DNA of 11,926 nucleotides. Origin: Candidatus Altarchaeum sp. CG2_30_32_3053. GTDB lineage: Archaea; Altiarchaeota; Altiarchaeia; Altiarchaeales; Altiarchaeaceae. The DNA is taken from positions 1-11,926 of the forward strand of contig MNZY01000045.1 in the NCBI GenBank assembly GCA_001873845.1. Reading direction: 5' to 3'. This document shows, in pieces, positions 1-4,657 of this stretch (the stretch's first letter is position 1; every line of letters starts with the position of its first letter). The notes below the pieces were generated by a model. The model was not told where the DNA came from. It was given only the letters and a program-made list of their open reading frames with translations, and made no database searches. The translations under genes were made by a program, and so were the position numbers.

Positions 1-113
1 CAATAAGCACAGTTATGTTCGCAACCGACATAATGATTTAAAACATAATCAATGCCAGGAATTTTTGTTTTTATGTATAATTTTTTTGCAGTGGTTTTTA
101 TTGGTTTTAGCAT
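1..113 (-). CDS. Radical SAM protein, N-terminal fragment (gene continues past window start)
   Basis: An open frame begins at ATG (complement of 111-113) and runs off the window start after 37 full codons plus the bases TG. The peptide starts MLKPIKTTAK and ends in YVGCEHNCAY. With the next codon beginning TG, this gives C-x3-C-x2-C (Cys31, Cys35, presumed Cys38), the motif that binds the [4Fe-4S] cluster and S-adenosylmethionine in radical SAM enzymes. The context 'N-H-Y-x-G-C-x-H-x-C-x-Y-C' near the N terminus resembles the spore-photoproduct-lyase-like/Rv2578c-like group of radical SAM proteins, many with unknown substrates; that subgroup is inferred from memory. The start lies 9 nt after the thiI stop, so the two are probably cotranscribed. 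No strong ribosome binding site is visible; a GGA lies about 17 nt upstream. Most of the protein is outside the window, so substrate and domain composition cannot be given. Confidence 0.82.
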   Translation of the reverse strand, partial: MLKPIKTTAKKLYIKTKIPGIDYVLNHYVGCEHNCAY

Positions 114-122
114 TAATATATT

Positions 123-1295
123 TTAAATTTCCAAAATTTCCACATTGCTCATTGCATCTTCAATCATTTTATCAACATCCAAATTTTCCTCAATTTTCTT
201 TACAATTTCAATATTTGCCTTTGTTGCCGGATGCTTTGGTATATATCTCGTGCAAGTATCACAATGCGGCAGAATTGAAATTTCATAAGTTCCAATTTCC
301 TTTGCTTTACTGATTATTTCTTCTTTATCAAAAGTGATTAACGGCCTTAATACAGGAATATTACATGCTTCATTAATGACCATTATATTTTCAAGTGTCT
401 GCGATGCAACCTGTCCGATGGCATCACCTGTAATCAGTGCCTGCCCGTTTTCCTTTCCGCAAATTTTTTCTGCTATTCTAAGCATAAACCTCCTGTAAAG
501 CACAACCCTGAATTTCTCAAAATTTCCTGCTGTATTCACAAAAATTTCACGCTGTAAATCGGCAAACGGAACGAAATAAATTTTTGACTTAAACTGAAAT
601 TTGTTTAAAATTTGGACAATTTTTTTTATTTTTTCCTGTGATTCAATGCCTGTATACGGAAACGAATGAAAATGGACAAATACAACATTACATCCCCGCT
701 TCATAGCATAAAACGACGAGACCGGAGAGTCAATCCCGCCGGAAATCAGTGAAACAACCTTTCCGGAAACACCAACCGGCAACCCTCTAACACAACCGAA
801 CTTTTCAGTGTATAAAAATGCATTCTTGGCGGTAATTTCAATAACAACTTCAACATCAAAATTTTTCAGGTTTACTTTTTTGTTTAAATTGGTGCATACA
901 TGTTCGCCAACAACTTCATTTACCTGTTGTGATGTCAGTGGAAATTTTTTATCCGAACGAACCGCAGAAAGACGGAATGTGTTAAAATTTTTTTCCCCAA
1001 GCAAAAACAGCGCTGTATCCTTTATTTTATTAATTTTGCAATCACTTCTGAGGGCATAAGAAAAATGTGCAATCCCTATAACATTCTTTAAAATGTTAAA
1101 AATTTTTTCATAGTCCTTTTCTTCTTCATCTAAATGGACAACAAATCTGCCTGAAATTTTTTTCAAAAGAAATTTAATGCCTTCTCTTTTCAGTGCCTTT
1201 TCAATATTATTCTTCAAAGCATCCTCAAAAAATCTCCGATTATGGCCTTTAAGTGCTATTTCTGCGTAATGAATGATTATGTATTTAAATTTCAT
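123..1295 (-). CDS. thiI: tRNA 4-thiouridine synthetase ThiI (archaeal type, no rhodanese domain)
   Basis: ThiI adenylates uridine 8 of tRNA and exchanges the adenylate for sulfur to give s4U; in bacteria it also supplies sulfur for the thiamine thiazole. Reading from the ATG at 1295 (390 aa), residues ~1-160 match the ferredoxin-like plus THUMP tRNA-binding part. The PP-loop SGGIDSP is at 185-191, RVVLYRRFMLRIAE at ~263-276 and ITGDAIGQVASQT at ~288-300. A CDTC pair (Cys345, Cys348) precedes PKHPAT; Cys348 aligns with the catalytic Cys of bacterial ThiI. The protein ends soon after, so there is no rhodanese domain and sulfur must come another way, as known for archaeal ThiI. An upstream in-frame TTG at 1310 would add five residues, but MKFKYIIIHYAE is the conserved start and TTG falls in duplicated DNA, so ATG is preferred. 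The N-terminal codons are duplicated upstream. A radical SAM gene follows after 9 nt. Confidence 0.95.
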   Translation of the reverse strand: MKFKYIIIHYAEIALKGHNRRFFEDALKNNIEKALKREGIKFLLKKISGRFVVHLDEEEKDYEKIFNILKNVIGIAHFSYALRSDCKINKIKDTALFLLGEKNFNTFRLSAVRSDKKFPLTSQQVNEVVGEHVCTNLNKKVNLKNFDVEVVIEITAKNAFLYTEKFGCVRGLPVGVSGKVVSLISGGIDSPVSSFYAMKRGCNVVFVHFHSFPYTGIESQEKIKKIVQILNKFQFKSKIYFVPFADLQREIFVNTAGNFEKFRVVLYRRFMLRIAEKICGKENGQALITGDAIGQVASQTLENIMVINEACNIPVLRPLITFDKEEIISKAKEIGTYEISILPHCDTCTRYIPKHPATKANIEIVKKIEENLDVDKMIEDAMSNVEILEI

Positions 1296-1437
1296 TTTCT
1301 GACTTTTCAAAAAATATCCTGTTGTTGCCTTTAAGTGCTATTTCTGGTCTGCCAAAATGACCTGCCAGAAATGCAGGAACGAAGTAACGAAGTGAGCGCA
1401 TTTCTGCGTAATGAATGATTATGTATTTAAATTTCAT
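1285..1437 (-). pseudogene. 50-codon ORF: duplicated thiI 5' end with in-frame insert, between trpD and thiI
   Basis: Starting at the ATG complementary to 1435-1437, a 50-codon frame reads MKFKYIIIHYAE (identical to the ThiI start), then 20 foreign residues (MRSLRYFVPAFLAGHFGRPE), then IALKGNNRIFFEK, which resembles ThiI IALKGHNRRFFED, then SENEI and TAA. It is a second, interrupted copy of the first ~25 thiI codons. Its ATG overlaps the trpD stop in the string ATGAAATTTAA, and its own stop overlaps the thiI ATG in the same string, so ribosomes could pass trpD, this ORF and thiI by termination-reinitiation. It is too short to be an enzyme. It may be a decaying remnant of the original thiI start, a translated coupling peptide, or an artefact of joining strain variants during metagenome assembly. 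The duplication itself is directly visible; the role is inference. Confidence 0.7.
1340..1406. mobile_element. Short palindromic insert (60 nt) flanked by 7-bp direct repeat ATTTCTG
   Basis: Within the upstream thiI-start copy, 60 nt absent from the intact copy are present. ATTTCTG occurs at 1340-1346 and again at 1400-1406, like a target-site duplication. The insert carries inverted copies of that word: CAGAAATGC at 1366-1374 pairs perfectly (9 bp) with GCATTTCTG at 1398-1406, and CCAGAAAT at 1365-1372 can instead pair with ATTTCTGG at 1340-1347 (8 bp). The loop holds AACGAAGTAACGAAGTGAGC with a repeated AACGAAGT. Length is a multiple of three and no stop codon occurs in the frame. This resembles in-frame palindromic elements such as Rickettsia RPEs, by analogy only. 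No transposase is present, so a MITE-like or hairpin-mediated origin is inference. Confidence 0.55.
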
Positions 1438-2440
1438 TTGTCCATTTTATCAGTTCTTCCAGTTTCTTCATCGCATTTCCGCTTTCAATTGATTCCTTTG
1501 CGATTTCGATCGCCTTGTCAAAATTTTCCGCCTTTTTTCCAACGATGATTCCTGCTGCAGCATTAAGAATAACAATATTGCGTTTATGCAAAATTTCCTT
1601 ACTTTTATCATTGCTTAAAATCCGTTTTATTATGTCTGCATTGAATGATGCATCTCCTCCCTTTATATCTTCAATGGTTGCCTTTTCAAAATACCTATCT
1701 GGCTCAATATAGTATGTCTTTATCTCTCCGTCCCGTAGTTCGGAAATTTTTGTCCTGAAAATCTGGGAAATTTCATCCATTCCGTTGCTGCTTGCTACAA
1801 TAGCGCGTTCCAGATCCAAAATTTTTAACACCTTGCAAAATTTCTCATTTAAATTTTCATCAAAAACACCCAAAACCTGTCCTTTTGTATTTGCAGGATT
1901 TGTCAATGGTCCCAACATATTAAAAACAGTCCTGACGCCGATTTCTTTTCGGACAGGCATTACATTCCTCATTGACTTATGAAAGAGCGGAGCAAACATA
2001 AAGCCTGTTCCTGTTTTGTTGATGCAATCCTCAACCTTTTTCGGTTCTATGTCAATTTTAACTCCCAAGACCTCCATAACATCCGCACTGCCTGACTTTG
2101 ATGTTATCGCCCTGTTTCCGTGCTTTGCTACTTTAATTCCTGCTCCTGCAACAACAAACATCGCACATGTAGAAATATTAAAGGTATTAAATTTATCCCC
2201 CCCTGTTCCACAGGTGTCAATTGCAAATCCATTCACATTCACCTTTTCTGCAAAATTTCGCATAATTTTTGCCTGTGCTGCAATTTCGCCTGCTGTTTCG
2301 CCCTTCATTCGCATACCTATCAAAAATGCAGCGATCTGTGATTGTGTTGCCTCTCCTTTCATAATTAAATTCATTGCCTGACCTGCTTCCTCATCACTTA
2401 AATTTTGTCTGTCAACAAGTTTTTGAATGATTGATTTCAT
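1427..2440 (-). CDS. trpD: Anthranilate phosphoribosyltransferase
   Basis: TrpD transfers the phosphoribosyl group of PRPP to anthranilate, the second dedicated step of tryptophan synthesis, in the cytoplasm. At 337 aa it has the normal family length. The small helical N-terminal domain (~1-70) contains SDEEAGQAMNLIMKGEATQSQ and AAFLIGMRMKGET. The PRPP-binding GTGGD is at 78-82, KHGNR at 106-110, SGSAD at 116-120, the anthranilate-site segment RNVMPVRKEIGVRTVFN at 158-174 (Arg170 equivalent to the substrate-binding Arg of Sulfolobus TrpD), LGPLTNPA at 176-183 and the Mg-binding GMDE at 220-223. No key residue is missing. The ATG at 2440 fits the family's usual start. No other trp gene is in the window, so this is a detached trpD. 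Its stop overlaps by 11 nt the ATG of the duplicated thiI start, suggesting trpD and thiI were an overlapping pair before the rearrangement. A 213-nt AT-rich gap lies upstream. Confidence 0.95.
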   Translation of the reverse strand: MKSIIQKLVDRQNLSDEEAGQAMNLIMKGEATQSQIAAFLIGMRMKGETAGEIAAQAKIMRNFAEKVNVNGFAIDTCGTGGDKFNTFNISTCAMFVVAGAGIKVAKHGNRAITSKSGSADVMEVLGVKIDIEPKKVEDCINKTGTGFMFAPLFHKSMRNVMPVRKEIGVRTVFNMLGPLTNPANTKGQVLGVFDENLNEKFCKVLKILDLERAIVASSNGMDEISQIFRTKISELRDGEIKTYYIEPDRYFEKATIEDIKGGDASFNADIIKRILSNDKSKEILHKRNIVILNAAAGIIVGKKAENFDKAIEIAKESIESGNAMKKLEELIKWTNEI

Positions 2441-2469
2441 TTCAAATAGTAAAAATTTATCAAATTTTT

Positions 2470-2502
2470 ATTTTAAAATCAGAATAAATTAAAAATCAGA
2501 AT
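2470..2502 (-). promoter_or_regulatory. Possible trpD promoter region with two direct repeats (ATTCTGATTTT)
   Basis: In the gap before trpD, the 11-mer AAAATCAGAAT occurs at 2475-2485 and 2492-2502 (17-nt spacing, roughly 1.6 helical turns). On the trpD strand these read ATTCTGATTTT, and a TTTTAAAATA TATA-like string at about 2469-2478 overlaps the promoter-proximal copy. A TATA box centred near 2474 would place a start site around 2448, a few nt before the trpD ATG. The pair could be an operator, but such words are easy to get in DNA this AT-rich. No trp-specific archaeal operator is recognised. Confidence 0.3.
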
Positions 2503-2546
2503 TAGTAAAAGCGTTGTTTGATAACAAAATTTACCCGTAAAACTTT

Positions 2547-2621
2547 GAAAAAATATGAAAAAATATGAAAAATCAAAAAAAATTTACTGGTAATTTTCAA
2601 AAATTTAAAATTAAATACCAG
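2547..2621 (-). terminator. Hairpin plus T-tract terminator after the TBP-like gene
   Basis: Read on the minus strand, CTGGTA (complement of 2616-2621) pairs with TACCAG (complement of 2587-2592) around a 23-nt AT-rich loop. TAAATTTTTTTTGATTTTTC and two further T-runs follow immediately, produced by the tandem 10-mer gaaaaaatat at 2547-2566 on the plus strand. Archaeal RNA polymerase terminates at oligo-T tracts, and a hairpin directly before them is compatible. It sits 33 nt past the TBP-like stop and separates that gene from trpD. Confidence 0.6.
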
Positions 2622-2653
2622 ATTTAATACGTTTTTGGTGGTTCATCAGTTCA

Positions 2654-4084
2654 TTACTCATGTATCAATGCCTTTGCATCTACTATTGCTTTTTTTGTCA
2701 TTCTTGATGCTTCAATTGCAAATTTAACACTTTTTGCTCCTGTAATAACAATCCTTCCTGATCTGAAAACAAGCATTACAGTCTTTGGTTCTGCAATTTT
2801 ATAAATAAGTCCGGGAAACTGCTCTGGCTCATACTCGGTATTCTCATCGTAGTCGGCAAACATATCCAGATTTATCTTTGGATAAAACATCGTTGAAGCA
2901 ACTATATTCTGCAATTTTATTGTTGGCTCTGACTTTAAATTTATATCAAACTCCTTTAATTTCTCAATCAGACGATCCTTTGCATTAACAACAAATTCTT
3001 CTCTTCCTGCACCAGTACATATAACACTTCCCGAATCAAACAGCAACATTGCCAGCTCCAGATTCCTCAGACGATACACAATACCCGGAAATCTTGATTT
3101 ATTATAAAAAAATGTCACTGCATCCTTTGCTATAATTTTTTCTATATTTCCTTCTTCTATCGCTTTCCTTATTGTTTCCCTGAAAAGACCTGTAATTTCG
3201 TCTATTTTTTCTTTATCTATCGCTCCTTTTTTTATTTCTTTTATTGGTTCCTTTATTCTTTCCTTAAACATAGTAATATATTCATCCTCCTCCTCTTTTA
3301 CATCCTCCTCCTCTTTTTTTACATCCTCCTCCCAATTTAAGATATTTTCTACATTTTTCTCCTGTATTGCCTTCATAAAAATTTCCGTATATTCTTTCTC
3401 TATAATTTTTTCTACATCCATCCGGTTATTAATAATATAGTCTGATTTTATTCCGTTAAAATCAAGTGTTATTGATGCCACGACATTTTCTATTACAATT
3501 ACATTATCATAGATCATCAGTTTGTCATCTTTTTTCCGGATAATTAAAATTTGTTTTACCCTATCTTCATTCTCTATAAATACCCTGCCTTCACCATAAA
3601 TCATTATGCTCTCAGGTACATCAGTTCCCGTATCCTTTATAGTATAGACATCAGACAATCCGTCTGGCCTGTTCCATACAATCTTCCATTCTTTATCCTT
3701 TACTTTTTTAATTTCTGTTCTTTGAGGAACAAATACCTTGTTCAGATAAAATCCGTCCCTTAACTGCTCACTTATTGTCCCTTCGGCTATATAGTTCCCG
3801 TAAGCTGCCTTTAAATTGAATAATTTTCCAACCTCATCAATTTCAAATTTTATATTGTGTTTGTCATAAGATGCAGTAATGGTTTTATTATCTTTGCTTT
3901 TTTCAATTTTTGCCTTTTCGCTCCAGTCAATAAAAAAACTGTCCCTTAAATAATTTCTAATGCCGTTCTCATCCTTCCCGGGAACATTATTCCACTCAAA
4001 AATAAATTCGGAAATGTCGATTTTATCCTTTTTCTTCTTTTTTTTAATGACAACCTCATTTTTGTTGCGTTTTTTTATCCTCAT
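2654..4084 (-). CDS. TATA-binding protein with N-terminal extension and ~95-residue insertion in the first TBP repeat
   Basis: TBP binds TATA boxes and, with TFB, recruits archaeal RNA polymerase. Archaeal TBPs are normally ~180-200 aa; this has 476. Residues 1-20 are Lys-rich. Residues ~27-115 form a separate domain starting FEWNNVPGKDENG, with LRDSFFIDW at 46-54. TBP repeat 1 starts with IVIENVVASITL (196-207, DNA-contact Asn200), breaks at ~222 for a charged, helical insertion to ~318, and resumes with RFPGIVYRL (331-339) and MLLFDSGS (346-353). Repeat 2 is LQNIVAST (391-398, Asn393), EYEPEQFPGLIYKI (417-430), VMLVFRSGR (436-444), VITGAK (446-451). The four intercalating Phe (332, 349, 423, 440) and both Asn are kept, so DNA binding is plausible. 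Repeat 1 is more diverged: SGK and GAK read SGS and GAG. It could be the main TBP or a specialised paralogue. It follows S8e by 62 nt. Confidence 0.9.
   Translation of the reverse strand: MRIKKRNKNEVVIKKKKKKDKIDISEFIFEWNNVPGKDENGIRNYLRDSFFIDWSEKAKIEKSKDNKTITASYDKHNIKFEIDEVGKLFNLKAAYGNYIAEGTISEQLRDGFYLNKVFVPQRTEIKKVKDKEWKIVWNRPDGLSDVYTIKDTGTDVPESIMIYGEGRVFIENEDRVKQILIIRKKDDKLMIYDNVIVIENVVASITLDFNGIKSDYIINNRMDVEKIIEKEYTEIFMKAIQEKNVENILNWEEDVKKEEEDVKEEEDEYITMFKERIKEPIKEIKKGAIDKEKIDEITGLFRETIRKAIEEGNIEKIIAKDAVTFFYNKSRFPGIVYRLRNLELAMLLFDSGSVICTGAGREEFVVNAKDRLIEKLKEFDINLKSEPTIKLQNIVASTMFYPKINLDMFADYDENTEYEPEQFPGLIYKIAEPKTVMLVFRSGRIVITGAKSVKFAIEASRMTKKAIVDAKALIHE
3282..3332 (-). repeat. Acidic micro-repeat in the TBP insertion
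   Basis: On the plus strand the word catcctcctcc recurs at 21- and 18-nt spacing with short T-runs between. It encodes EEDVKKEEEDVKEEEDE (residues ~252-268), a Glu/Asp-rich linker inside the inserted part of the TBP. Such a tract can change length by slippage without frameshift when units of three are lost or gained. Confidence 0.75.
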
Positions 4085-4118
4085 TTTATAATAGAAATAA
4101 ATTTTATAATAGAAATAA
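4083..4118 (-). promoter_or_regulatory. Tandem 18-bp repeat carrying duplicated TATA-like box before the TBP gene
   Basis: The 18-mer attttataatagaaataa occurs twice in perfect tandem (4083-4100, 4101-4118); the proximal copy includes the last bases of the start codon. On the coding strand each copy reads TTATTTCTATTATAAAAT, with a TATTATAAAAT TATA-like core. The distal core is centred at ~4106, 22 nt before the A of ATG, which suits an archaeal promoter giving a leaderless mRNA. The proximal core is too close to serve the annotated start. The repeat is certain; the promoter role is inference. Confidence 0.55.
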
Positions 4119-4130
4119 ATTTAAAAAATA

Positions 4131-4153
4131 AATTTAACCCGAAAATTTAACCC
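4131..4153. repeat. Short direct repeat aatttaaccc at the S8e stop
   Basis: The 10-mer aatttaaccc is present at 4131-4140 and 4144-4153; the second copy contains the S8e stop codon and the C run of the preceding codon. It is 13 nt apart and abuts the 18-bp tandem repeat, so the whole 62-nt S8e/TBP spacer is built of local duplications. No function is evident. Confidence 0.6.
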
Positions 4154-4506
4154 AGTAAGACAGCATTTATAATTCCGTCCTGTCCCGGCCTTGAAGTAAC
4201 CTTAACGGATATTTCTTTATTGTCTTTTTTAACCTTTAAGATTGCCCCTTTTGTTATTATATTTGCCCTCGCGAAGTTCCTGTTTGCAGGATTATCAACA
4301 ACGGATAAAATTTCACACTTCTGATATGTGCTGTCAATGATGACATTTGCATATTTTTCGGCCAATAAACGATTTTTTACATTCCCTCCCCTTACTCTTA
4401 TTTTCTTTATTTTGTGCTCTCCGATTGTTGTATTTGCAGGCTCCCGTGCAATTTCATATTTCCTCTTTCCTCTCTTTTTAAGTTTTTCAGATGATGTTTG
4501 ATACAT
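4147..4506 (-). CDS. rps8e: Small ribosomal subunit protein eS8 (archaeal S8e), short N terminus
   Basis: S8e is a small-subunit ribosomal protein found in archaea and eukaryotes. This 119-aa protein has the family blocks GKRKYEIAREPANTTIGE (13-30), KIRVRGGNVKNRLL (35-48), VVDNPANRNFARANIITKGA (69-88) and VTSRPGQDGIINAVLLG at the C terminus (103-119). The usual archaeal start, of the type WQGRSxRKPTGG, is not seen; the protein begins MYQTSSEKLKKRG instead, so about ten N-terminal residues are missing or replaced. The frame is open upstream to a TAA near 4570, but it has no other ATG, GTG or TTG and no match to the missing block, so this is not simply a misplaced start. The TBP gene follows after 62 nt. 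Family assignment is very secure. Confidence 0.95.
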   Translation of the reverse strand: MYQTSSEKLKKRGKRKYEIAREPANTTIGEHKIKKIRVRGGNVKNRLLAEKYANVIIDSTYQKCEILSVVDNPANRNFARANIITKGAILKVKKDNKEISVKVTSRPGQDGIINAVLLG

Positions 4507-4560
4507 TTTAAAAGATGTTTTATATACTGATAAAATTAGAATTTCATAATTAAATTTATA
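4507..4560 (-). promoter_or_regulatory. Candidate S8e promoter region
   Basis: The 54 nt before the S8e ATG contain TATAAATTTA (complement of 4551-4560) and TATATAAAA (complement of 4517-4525). The first would put transcription start near 4530 and give a ~25-nt leader. The second is the better-looking TATA box but is only ~15 nt from the ATG, so it would start transcription inside the gene. The choice between them is undecided and the background is very AT-rich. Confidence 0.3.
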
Positions 4561-4578
4561 GAATAAAATTTACATATC

Positions 4579-4614
4579 AAAAAAGAAAATAAAAATTTAA
4601 AAAATAAAAAATTT
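4579..4614 (-). terminator. T-rich terminator of the giant surface-protein gene
   Basis: Forty-four nt past the giant gene's stop, the minus strand is almost pure T with a few A: TAAATTTTTTATTTTTTAAA then TTTTTATTTTCTTTTTT. Dense oligo-T tracts like this are the known intrinsic termination signal for archaeal RNA polymerase. No strong hairpin precedes it. It separates the surface-protein gene from S8e. Confidence 0.6.
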
Positions 4615-4657
4615 ATAACGACTGAACGCCTTTTACATGCCTGCTTTTATTGGTCTT

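Larger units (their letters stand above)
1225..1439. repeat. Direct duplication of the thiI 5' end (two arms)
   Basis: Bases 1258-1297 and 1400-1439 are identical over 40 nt. Bases 1225-1264 and 1307-1346 match over 40 nt with the last 20 identical (gcctttaagtgctatttctg) and about six differences in the rest, which translate to HNRRFFE versus NNRIFFE. The spacing is 82 nt for the second pair and 142 nt for the first; the 60-nt difference is the insert at 1347-1406. The differences include synonymous changes (AAT/AAC, CGG/AGG), so the two arms do not look like a very recent slip product throughout. Confidence 0.93.

Noticed and set aside
65..313. 82-codon plus-strand ORF over the thiI 3' end
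   Set aside because: It runs antisense to thiI codons and the radical SAM start, is Phe/Leu/Pro-rich from AT-rich antisense sequence, and shows no family motif.
1296..1310. TTG start at 1310 for thiI
   Set aside because: It adds five residues (start plus KSQK) from duplicated DNA; the family starts at MKFKYIIIHYAE, which has its own ATG at 1295.
2475..2650. Possible C/D box small RNA in the trpD upstream gap
   Set aside because: TGATGA-like and CTGA words are present, but no proper RUGAUGA box, internal C'/D' pair or terminal stem in a suitable arrangement was found.
4517..4525. TATATAAAA as the S8e TATA box
   Set aside because: It lies only ~15 nt before the ATG, so the start site would fall inside the conserved coding region; kept only as an alternative.
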